A stretch of 64,000 bases of DNA from Filosporella fistucella (taxonomy: Eukaryota; Ascomycota; Leotiomycetes; Helotiales), in contig JAQJZZ010000014.1 of the NCBI GenBank assembly GCA_030077755.1, positions 1,488,001-1,552,000 on the forward strand, given 5' to 3'. Of the stretch, positions 22,172 to 31,768 are shown in pieces. The translations under genes were made by a program, and so were the position numbers. Under the pieces are notes generated by a model, which saw nothing but the letters and a program-made list of their open reading frames with translations, ran no database searches and was not told where the DNA came from. Within the stretch, counting starts at the first letter, position 1; the number at the start of each line of letters is the position of its first letter.

Positions 22172-24285
22172 ATGGATGCTCGAGACAGTAATGAGTCGCA
22201 ATCACGCCGATTGAGCATCAAACGCCCATGGGATGATGAGAATCCGCTGCTAGCCACCTCATCTTTATGGCGAGACACTACGTTACCTTCAATTGATACA
22301 GTCTCGGTCCGCACCACAAGTACTTCCGGATCAGGGGAATTAGAGAGTAGCCTACAGAGTCAGTATAGCCCGAAACTGACCAGAAGCAAACGGGGGAGAT
22401 ACGAGGGTTTTCATGATTACGACTCCTTCTCGCCAAAAATAAGTAACCTGAATGACAAGGTATATCCAACACAAACTTCTCGTAGGTGAAGGAGCTGTCC
22501 CAAGCAAGCCGAGTCAATGACTAATTTTTCCAAAACGTCAGACTCAACAACCGGCGAACGTCGTAGCTTGCAAGAAACAGCTAGTCTCTCGGCGCCTTTA
22601 ACAGGGGACTTGGGGAGATATGTAAATGATGGAGTGCAAGACAATACAACTTTAAGTGGCAGCTCCAGAGGGCTGCCTACCGCACAACCTCCGATCTGGG
22701 AGGGCTCTGATTCATATGAGCAGGGCAGGGGTGTCCAAGATGCCGATCTAGCTCACCATCAAGTCACTCAAAATGCTGCTGCGGCCCTGAAACATCTTGC
22801 GAGAACGCTGTTTTCGGGAATTTCCCCCCATACAGTGAGTCTGTCGTGCTTGTACAGGCTTTCTTTACCAAGTATTCGCCTTGCGTCTCTTTATTCAATC
22901 CTAGAGTTCAGTAAACTACTGGCCGGTGACTGATGTATACATAGACTATAAAGCAACATGATTATTCGTTTAGCTGCCCACCAGTCTATAACTCCAAAGA
23001 CACCCTGAGCTGGGTTATTGAATGCCTGTATCGTCTCAACGGACTTGCGGAGACTTTAGTAAAGACCAAATCATATGATGTCTTTCGAAATGGAGAAAGC
23101 TTCTTGAGCTCGGAGAGAACAAACGCGCTCGATGGATTCGTTAGCAGCATGAAGCAAAGCAAAGGCGTCGAGGACAGCGATGGAGGCATTACACCGTTTT
23201 CGACAGAGAATTTACATGTTCGGCGGCGCTCTATAAATACTGTCATACCACATCGTGCACAATCGGACCAGTCTCCTCATAAGTATTCGTCTGCCTCGAG
23301 TACCGACCAATCGAGCCGAACGTCCTCATTCATGGATCCTCCCCCTGCTCCTAATCGACAGCTGCCGTCACCTCCCGGACGAACCCTCTCACTACCGACA
23401 TCTACCAATCTACCCTCACCGCTGACTGTATCAGACAGTAGCAAACCATTTTCTTGGATCCCAAACCACTTTTCAGGTTCGGGACAATCAGAAGCAGGTG
23501 TATATTCCCCTCTAGCTTCAGCTACAAATCCCATGGAAGCTTTTCAGGCCCGTTCGGCAGCGCTCCAGCACGAAGTATCAATACAGAAGATTGCTTTGTC
23601 TTCTCTTCAGGGTGAACATGACAAGCTACTTTCTGCATTCTCTCGCTCCCAAGTTCGAGCTAGTGCGTTAGAAAAGAAACATGCCGTGTCGGACAACGAA
23701 ATAATAACTCTATCGGAAGAAAAAATGAGGTTACAGTCTCAAGTCATTGAGTTGGAACGAGATGTCGAGCAGCTTGCCCAGAGTCGTGACGAAGTTCGGA
23801 AAGCAGCCGTTCAAGAAGGTGCACAGTATGTAGAGATTGTCAGAAAGGCGAGCCAGTTGGAAGAACTAGTAGAAGCAGAGAGAAAAAGCTGGAAGAAATT
23901 GAAAGCAGATATGGAGCTAAAGATTACTACCTTGAGTGGTACTAGGGCCAGCGGAAGCAGTCCAGAGCCCGGAAGGGAATTAGGAATGGATGGCATACGC
24001 AACAAGCTATCACAAAGTCCCCTGGAAGTGAGTGTCGAACGAAACATTGTTGCTCGTCCTACCTTCCTTGCGCTAGAAGGACAATCCGAAACAAATGAAG
24101 AACTCATGATGGAAATTCTGCGTCTGCGTAACAGATGTTCTGAGGTTGAGAATACCCTCCGTCTGGTCCGAGAGGCGAGCTGTGATATGGAGAGACTGGT
24201 AGAGGCACTTGGACAGGCCAGAAAGGCAATCATGGATCGAGCTGATAAGACGATCGGGGAAGCCCCAGATCGAGGTCTCACCTAA
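22172..24285 (+). CDS. Unrecognised fungal coiled-coil protein
   Basis: I do not recognise this family. Inferred exons are 22172-22481, 22542-22834 and 22945-24285; phases match and give about 647 residues. The N-terminal third is Ser/Thr-rich, with RRLSIKRPWDDENP near residue 12 and no Cys-based DNA-binding domain. A hydrophobic helical stretch spans exon 2/3: QNAAAALKHLARTLFSGI, then CPPVYNSKDTLSWVIECLYR. A long disordered Ser/Pro section precedes a coiled coil of about 120 residues starting near NPMEAFQARSAALQHEVSIQ and including LSEEKMRLQSQVIELERDVE. Another short helical region near the end contains EELMMEILRLRNRCSEVENT. The first intron (donor GTAGGT) is the least certain join; an alternative donor GTATAT lies 22 nt upstream. 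Confidence 0.65.
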
Positions 24286-26037
24286 GAGATTCAACACTTG
24301 TTGTACCATGATGGAAATGGCAAATGTCAGTGCTGTTATTTGGCGATAATGATGGTAAGGAAAAATTATACCCTGCATGTTACTGCCCAGTATTTTTATC
24401 ACTGGTGGAAAGTTTACATAAGCTCTGTCGCCAAGATTTTGGACTTGTTTCCTCAATCATGTCGTGGAATTTACCTATAGAGGCGTTAAGGCGTGATCTT
24501 TCGACCTGATGTGATCCTTACGGCGTTGAGTTTGCAGTTTGAATAACAATCTTAAAATTTATCTAGAGCCGAGAGGTCGTATTAGCGTTATTCCAGGACC
24601 CAGTTCAAAGCGACCTCGTTCTCCGGCGCCTTTCAAAGAAGCAGTCTCCCAGGCGCGAAGATAGAGAACTCTTGGTTGGACAATCAATATTCCAGGGGAG
24701 ATGCCTCCTCTCAAATATGTAGTCAGCGAATTAGGTTCTGTAACAAACCCATTCAAAACTCAGAAATGACGTTGTGTGCCCTGGGCGAAACTTCTCAACT
24801 TCCTAGACCCCCTTTATGTGATTGAAATCTAGCAAAAGTGGACTGTCAGAATTGAATGAGTTGATAATTGGAACGCAGAGCCACTCCCTATTGAAAGACA
24901 TTCTGTTTTTGAAGGCTTCTCTTAGACGGGGTTTTGTCTCCAATAATTTCAGTGCACCTTGATGGCAAATACAGATATAGAGAGGTTGGTAACTTGATTC
25001 TTGGCCACCGTCCCCTGCGAGGACAAGAGTGCAACCTACTTGTCTCCCTATTGCTTCATTATACGAATTGAACATTATATACCCTTGCAACAGGATCATT
25101 GTCATCCTTCAGCAACTTACGACATTGATATCGAACCTAGCTTCCATGTACTGCCTAGCTAGAGCTTGCTCTATTTTCTCGATGATGTGACATTCATTAC
25201 GAGTACCATCCCGCCTCCATGACATGTAGAGCCATATTCCATTTGTACTGTACGGAGTAGCGTACAGCACACACGCTCTCTAATATTTGTCTCTCCATCG
25301 GGAGATCTTTCCATGTAATCATGCCACTATTCAGGGGCTCTCTGCTTTTTTTCTCCACAGAGCGCTCGCCAACACCAGAGTGCGAAACGGGCCGGCACAG
25401 CACGCCCCATGCTCACGGTTCCAATTTCCATCCTCCGACACACCTCAAACCTTCCCAAGCCCAAATGCCGCCAAAATGGCCTGAGAAATCGCATGAGCCA
25501 CATGCCCTAAGAATGATTCAAAACATCTTCATCACCATTGCACAAATGAGCTGGCGCTGCTCAAACAGCCCAGAGCGCCGAGATTCGAGATGTGCTCCAG
25601 CCTCTGAAACGTCAGCGACGTCGCGGTTTGGGAGTCGTGCTCTGGCACACTTCGTTAAGCCTCACAATCCAAAAATAACCACAAATATAACCATTTGCAA
25701 TCCCCTCGTACCCATAGTTGGGATTTCCAGTCGTTGTACGTCCGTTATACCTTTCTCCCAACTGTCGCTGGCGCTGTTATTTTCAGTCTCTTCCTGGTAT
25801 TGGATCAGATACCTTTTGCCTAGTCGTCTGTTGAGCGGATTTCTCGATTCTTCCTCCTATAACTCGCCGTTTGCTATCCTTGCTTTCGCAGCATCACATC
25901 TCGCCACTAGTCGAACCTAATACGAAGCCTAAGTTCCTGTACCTGCATCTATTGTACATATACTACTGTCCGACCATTCTCGGCGCTCGCACGACCTCTG
26001 ACTTCGAAATTTCGCCCACAACCACACCTTTCTCACC
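24286..26037. other. 1.75-kb intergenic region
   Basis: Between the coiled-coil gene and the small membrane-protein gene. The longest plus frame (25321-25920) is basic, low in domain signal and probably part of the promoter/leader. Nothing else is supported. Confidence 0.45.
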
Positions 26038-26250
26038 ATGGGTCAAGCATTTTCTGGGCCGAATGCCTTTAAGTTCTTCGGCTTCACACCAAAGGCTACT
26101 GCTGTTCTTCAAGCAAATCCAATTCTTCTCGTCATTCTCGTCGTTGTACTCGTTGCTTGTATTGGACTCGGTCTCCTTGCCTATTACATACATGTCGTCA
26201 CCAATAGGCCATATGCCAAACCAAAAGTCAAAAAGGATGCGAAGAAATGA
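26038..26250 (+). CDS. Small single-pass membrane protein with possible N-myristoylation site
   Basis: A 70-residue frame whose ATG sits in an ideal context (caccATGGGT). The protein starts MGQAFSGPNAFKFFGFTP: Gly2 with Ser6 fits the MGxxxS/T rule for N-myristoylation. A strong membrane helix follows at about residues 29-50 (ILLVILVVVLVACIGLGLLA), then YYIHVVTNRPY and a Lys-rich tail ending KPKVKKDAKK. The positive tail predicts a cytosolic C-terminus. It has no family that I can name; codon choice and context make it more likely real than chance. Its upstream region is pyrimidine-rich, like a leader. Whether both lipid and helix act together is inference. Confidence 0.6.
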   Translation: MGQAFSGPNAFKFFGFTPKATAVLQANPILLVILVVVLVACIGLGLLAYYIHVVTNRPYAKPKVKKDAKK

Positions 26251-27070
26251 AGGCATCATACATGTTCGACGGTGAAGGAAGCACATGAGAAGATTCGATT
26301 CAAGCGCTACGGGCAAAGATGGCAAATGGAGTTTGAATGGGAAGGAAGGTCACGAAAGGGTATTGGAATGTACTTTCACGGTCCCCAAAGGTGGACGGAT
26401 AGAGTGAGAAGTGCAGGACACCCATTTCTACGCCCAGTCATGGCTGTACAAACGCATTTTCAGGTGTTGGGCATTACATTCTATGGGGTCGCTTGATGTT
26501 CACAATGAACAGTCAGTTTTTATAGTGTATCAGGCATTTAGTAACAATACCAATTTCTCTTTCAGGGATATTAAAACACCTCGAGGAACAGAAATTGGTT
26601 GTCACGCATATCAAATACCAGCACCCTTTGTTTTCCCAGTGATGTTACTTGTCTTTAGCGCACATCTCATAGCTTCTATCCCTTCTGTAGAGTATGCAGT
26701 CGCATCTACAACTTTGTAATCCAACGCTATTACCATGACCTTTGATGGATCGAAATCTTGGAGGATCTCCTATTTCGCATGCGATTCATGCACAGTACAA
26801 CTTGCACACCAATTTTGACACTGCTTGCCTTGCATTTGTACTCTTGGTAGCAAGTGAAGCATATTTGCAAAGACAGAGCACCTGTATTCGCTATGGTACA
26901 CTATTTCCCTCCCTTCAGTTGCCAACATATCATTGCTAAACCTCGCAGCCATGCCAAGAATCTGCAATTACAAAAGCACTTGAATAATTCTCATGTCCCG
27001 TACCCAACAGCCACGCCCATCAATCTAGTTCCGGATATTGGTACCTTTTTCTGAGGAAAATGTTGCATGG
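26251..27070. other. Intergenic, convergent 3' region
   Basis: About 800 bp between the small membrane-protein gene and the 3' end of the coiled-coil gene. Nothing supported. Confidence 0.5.
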
Positions 27071-28781
27071 TCACTCATCCCAATCATCGCCTTTAAATCC
27101 AATTACATCGGCATCACCCTACAGACTTGTTAGCAATTGTCATACTCAGCAATTTGGAATAGGTCTTTACAAACACGAGTTTTGATCTTCGACATCTCCT
27201 ACCACGCTCAATATCGACGATCTGTTCAGTGAGTCGTTCTAGTTGTGCCATCAAACCCTCAACCCTACTGTCACTCTCGAACTCTTCTCCTGGCGTGGAA
27301 TTGCAAAGCTTAATAAGCCGGGATTCTATCTCCCCTTGCTCAATACGTAAATCCTCGGCATGCTGACCTCTTCCGACTAGCTTCAGAGTCTTCAATGTAG
27401 CCTGACAATCAACCAAAGTCTGAACTTTAGAAGTCCAATTTCGGTGATTCTCTGGGGGAACTTGATACAGGTTTTTGAATACTCGTCTTGCCTCATCGAT
27501 GTAATCTTCTGGAACAAGACCAGCCTCAAACAGCGCCGCATCAATAGCCCCTCTCGCACGATGGGCTGCCACGTTACCATTGAGAATGATAGCTCGATCG
27601 AGGTCACCCTGAGGAACATCGAGAGCAGTTTCTCGGGCTTGTTCAAGATTTCCAAGACGGATATTAACGCCGATCTTGACTAAAGGCTCTTTTGCATCTC
27701 GATCCCTTTTCAATTCAACGATCTCTGATTTAAGGGATTTGATGATTCTATCTTTGTACAGGTTGTCTTCTTGCTGCACTTCAAGGTTCCGCTTTTTGGT
27801 ACTGATTTGTTTCTGGAGACTTTGGATTTCTGTATTCAATGAGCCGACCTGGCCCTCAAGATGCCTGACACTTTCCCGAGAGATATCGTAGACAGCTCCG
27901 AGACTTTGGTATGCTTCCGTAGATGCTCTATTGCTTCGATCCTTCTGAGTCAGATGGTTTCTCAGCTCATTTCTATGCTCCTCTAAATACCACCGACTGT
28001 ATTCCTTTCGCTCGACCTCGGACTCGAGCTCATAAGCGCGTTGGCGGTAGTAAACGACTTCCTCTTCATTTCCTGCTCGTAACTTTTTGTTCTGCATTGT
28101 TAGAGTGTTGTTTTCCTTCTCTAGAGGCTCAGTCTTCATAATCTGCACCTTCAGTCTTCTCTCAGCTGCGGTATCTCTATCTTGAATTTTTTCAAGTCGA
28201 GCTCGACATCTAGTCAGATTGGAAGTGGCTTTCTCTGTTTGCTTCTCAATTACATTATTGTCCTCTCTGGTTAGGTGCAGTTCCTCTAGAACCTGTGATG
28301 TCTGTGTTTGCGAATTGATTCGCAGGCTGCGTTCCTCTGCCAACTCGTTTCTCAATTTCTCAAGTTCCTCACTCCTAGACGCAGCTAGGTTACGCCTTGC
28401 TATGCTGAGCTCTTGACTAATGTTTGAAATCCTGACTTCCAGCTCTTCATATGTCAGCCTTGCCTGTGAGGCAACCGAGTTTTCAGCTTCGAAATCAAGA
28501 CCCTCCAGAGTCAAATCTGCTGTATCTGCTGTCGATCGGCCACCTAGTTCCTGTGCAGCGTCGTCAATCATTGCTTCCTGGCCACAAGAAGGTTCATTCA
28601 CACCAGAGTGGAGTGAGTCTGTAGTGGCATTTGAGCTGTCTAGAGCAGTGGCAAGGAGTGCGTTCTTGAGACCATACTTTCCTGGCTTCGTCGTACCAGG
28701 AGGATGGATTAGAGGAATCGGCTTACCACCCCGGGCTGTGGCCTTTTTGGCTTTTGCTGCGGCTTTGGTGCCCTTTGCCAT
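27071..28781 (-). CDS. Unrecognised long coiled-coil protein
   Basis: I do not recognise the family. Exon 1 is 28781-27171 and a small last exon is 27118-27071; the 52-nt intron between them (GTAAAG ... GCTAACAAGTCTGTAG) joins LVF to GDADVIGFKGDDWDE, giving a 552-residue protein with an acidic end. The N-terminus is Lys/Ala-rich and basic (MAKGTKAAAKAKKATARGGK), possibly nucleic-acid or membrane binding. Residues about 95-375 form an almost continuous coiled coil (for example ARLTYEELEVRISNISQELS and SLGAVYDISRESVRHLEGQV). A globular helical part follows (GNLEQARETALDVPQGDLDR; VPEDYIDEARRVFKNLYQVP), then another coiled segment before the tail. Translation starts at the ATG at 28781; the frame upstream has only a GTG. 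Confidence 0.7.
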
Positions 28782-29659
28782 CTTATTCCAGCCTTGATAC
28801 TGGTCTTTGTGCACAGATGTTTAGAGTGAAAGAGCAGCCAGCTTGTATGCACATCCATAGACTTGAACTTCACCTTTGCTTTCAGCTTGGAAGCCTAAAT
28901 GTAAACGAAAGAGATAGCGTCTGCGGTGCATATGGATGGTATGCGAAATCGCTGCAGAGAATTTTGATCTCAGCTCGAAGCTAGCTGAAAGTTGGCCAGG
29001 CCTTTGGATGTAAGGCGAAGATTCCGTATCAAGTAGTTCAATCTCTAACGTTCGCAGGTCGCGTCACAGCTGACCTTGGAACCAATGCCGAGTATGCGAT
29101 CAGGGCTGCAAGAAGTTTATAGACAGCCTCCATAATGGTACGGGTTCTTGCACATGGAAAAGGAAAGACTAGATGAGAAACACAAGACGTTGAGTCAGAG
29201 TCAGTGGTAATGTTGTCAATCGTCCCAGTAGTGCAAATTCACTTGCGTTGGCATGAGGTGAATGAGGTACTCGACAGGAGGCTCCGCAGAAGTTGAACTT
29301 ATCGACATACCCAGAGACAAAGTAGCCAATAGCCAGTACGGAAGTTGTTGGCACTAGCCAGCTACAGTCTTCCACGAATAGCATCAACAGCCATTTAAGT
29401 CAACCTCGAACCAAATCAATCTCAATATATTTGCAATATATGAGCTCTTGAAACCATTTTTCTATGTCATTGGGGGTTTCTCAGTAGGAAATGCTAGCAA
29501 TTGGGACATAGGTCCAACCTAATCCAGCTTGAAATAGGCGCGGAATTGACAGCGTCCTTTTTCGAACACCTTCTCGCCCTTCTCGCTGTGAACTCCAAAA
29601 AAATAGCGTCCAAGCAATAGCCAAATTCCGCAAATACATCTACTCATCTAGTCTAGAAT
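28782..29659. other. Intergenic region
   Basis: Upstream of the coiled-coil gene and downstream of 6-phosphogluconolactonase. No supported gene. Confidence 0.5.
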
Positions 29660-30442
29660 TCAAAGGCTTCCTCTCCGTGGGAAACTTACTCCTTCTACTG
29701 CAGCGACATCAGTGAACCAACTGCACCTCTCTCCTGCTCCCTCGTTGACCAATGCGCATGGTAGTCCGTTACCTTCCTCAAATATCTTCTTCATGATCTC
29801 CTTCTTTCCTCCTCCAGTAGCCACGAATGCGATCTTAACTCCGTGTGTGACGACTGGCAGACTTAGAGTGATTCGCTTTGGTGGTGGCTTTGGCGAATCT
29901 TCGATGGGCGCGACCCAGGCATCTGTCTCTCTCAAGAGAGCATGGCCGGGGAAAAGACTGCAGGTGTGTCCATCAGGTCCACAACCCAACAGCAACAAGT
30001 CAAAGATGGGAAGCTTGACACTATCCCTGGAGGCGAAACTTCTGACTAAAAGCTGCTCATATTGATCGGCCAATTCTTGAACATCGTCCAAGTGCGCAAC
30101 ATCGATGGGGTGAACGATGGGCTTGCCCAACTCCGCGGGGATTTTGTCCAGAAGCTCTTTCTTCAGAAGACCGTAATTTGAATCCTCATGGTCGAGAGGA
30201 ACAGCCCTCTCGTCTGCGAAGAAGATCTCCCACTTGTCGAACTTGACAGTGTCTTCTGGTGAAGAGGGTTTTGCCAGGAGAGCCTGGGCGAGAGTCTTCG
30301 GAAGTGAGCCGCCCGATACTGCAACTTTGAAGGAGTCGTGACGGTGGATGCCGGCGTTTTGGCATTGAATTATGTAGGTACGCAAAGTAGATGCCAAAGC
30401 ATCGATAGAAGGGAATGCGAATAGGTTAGGCTGTCTCGCCAT
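29660..30442 (-). CDS. 6-phosphogluconolactonase
   Basis: A 260-residue cytosolic enzyme that hydrolyses 6-phosphoglucono-1,5-lactone, the second step of the oxidative pentose phosphate pathway. Family motifs are clear: KVAVSGGSLPKTLAQALLA (phosphate binding), WEIFFADERAVPLDHEDSNY, PIFDLLLLGCGPDGHTCSLF with PGHALL, KRITLSLPVVTHGVKIAFVA and TGGGKKEIMKKIFE. The size is normal. The first ATG in frame is at 30442 (MARQPNLFAFPSIDALAS); the frame extends 14 codons further but only to a GTG. The last codons contain a perfect GTAAGT donor (AVEG-VSFPRRGSL), so an alternative spliced C-terminus cannot be excluded; the unspliced ending looks normal for the family. Confidence 0.94.
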   Translation of the reverse strand: MARQPNLFAFPSIDALASTLRTYIIQCQNAGIHRHDSFKVAVSGGSLPKTLAQALLAKPSSPEDTVKFDKWEIFFADERAVPLDHEDSNYGLLKKELLDKIPAELGKPIVHPIDVAHLDDVQELADQYEQLLVRSFASRDSVKLPIFDLLLLGCGPDGHTCSLFPGHALLRETDAWVAPIEDSPKPPPKRITLSLPVVTHGVKIAFVATGGGKKEIMKKIFEEGNGLPCALVNEGAGERCSWFTDVAAVEGVSFPRRGSL

Positions 30443-31768
30443 CGTGAAAGAAGGTTCGGTGTGTGCGGATGGAAGGTCGTTCACGGTTGTGGCTAGTGGG
30501 GTTGTCTCGTTATCGATAGGTAGGTAGATAGGTAAGGTGGCAGGCTGGTTTTGGGGGAAGGCAGCTGAATAGTCTCGGGGGTTGTTATGGAAGTTGTGCT
30601 TAGAAAGAGGCTATGCGACAGCCGATGGCAGATGCTGTGGTGAATCAATGTTAAAAGAAGAATGCGAACGACGAGATGAAAGTGTTCGGAACTTTTAATA
30701 ATTGCGTAGATTGTGAGCGGGTCCTCTCCCAGGGCACAATGGGCATGGGCATGCACATGGAATGACGCTGGCGGGGCTGGGTTGCTGGCACGGTTGGCGA
30801 TAAGATTGGCGGCGCCAATTACCCACTCAGTGTCATTTCAACAGAATCCGCTCCGCTCTGGTGTCTCTGCCTCCGGGAAGTGGGTTTCTTCTATGTGACC
30901 ACGAGTTATGTCGTACCTGCAGTAAATTTGATCTGTACATATAAACAGCAACTAAGTTTCATGTGAATTCGCCAGTTAAAGTCTTAAGTCGAAACAATGG
31001 TCGAAGAGGGCCAGGTAGAAAACGAGTCAGGTGAAGCCAATTCCCATCTGGCACCTACAGTAGGCTCAGTGCAACACGAGAAGACGACCAACGCTGTAAA
31101 TAGGATGACTATTCCAATTTTCGGTACGACGTCTGGTGGTCTGTTGAACATGAAGCCAGTCTTTGACTCCCACCTCAGCAGCATTTGCCCCAACCTCTCG
31201 AACGACATATCTACTCTTGTGAGCAGGTCCAGTACTTTTCCCCCTCCCTAAACAGCATTTTTCCAGTTCGCATGATTTCGGCAAATAGTTTTCCTAGCAA
31301 CCGTTCAGAACCTCCCCAATCTTGCAAAGCACAGTAGGCATAAAAGGAGCTCAGCATTATGGCACCGTCCTGGCAGATTTTCGAATGCGGTTTCCACAGA
31401 TGTTCCTGTCTACCTATTTCATTTTCTGCTTATCGCCCTTTTCCGTGAAATTGGGCTGGGACAAATCTCTCGACTTCACCGTGCACTGCAATATCTTCAG
31501 AAGGCGGGAATCTGTATTCTACACGCAAGTTGACTTATTTTATACTTCGAGGCTTGTCTGATGTCATAACTATGAGGACATACCTATTGCCTTTCCATTG
31601 TTTCCCCACCATTAAAAGTCTGGAAGGTCACGTGGAGATTATAACATTGGGTTTGGCCTGTCGTAGAATTTCTGAATTATATACAAGAAGTGACGATGGC
31701 CATTGTGCAGACTAACAGCATAGGAGGAGAAGTGCACACCGAATCTATACGATTTGCTCGTGTAATGC
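30443..31768. other. Intergenic region with one weak small frame
   Basis: Upstream of 6-phosphogluconolactonase and downstream of the tannase-family gene. An 84-codon plus-strand frame at 30997-31251 begins with a fair ATG (acaATGG) and is not repetitive, but it has no recognisable domain, so I do not call it a gene. Confidence 0.45.

Noticed and set aside
25321..25920. 199-codon plus-strand frame
   Set aside because: Low-complexity basic/Pro/Ser composition typical of promoter pyrimidine-rich DNA; no domain; directly upstream of a small gene.
30997..31251. 84-codon plus-strand frame with fair ATG
   Set aside because: No recognisable family and no codon or splice evidence beyond being open; left as unassigned.
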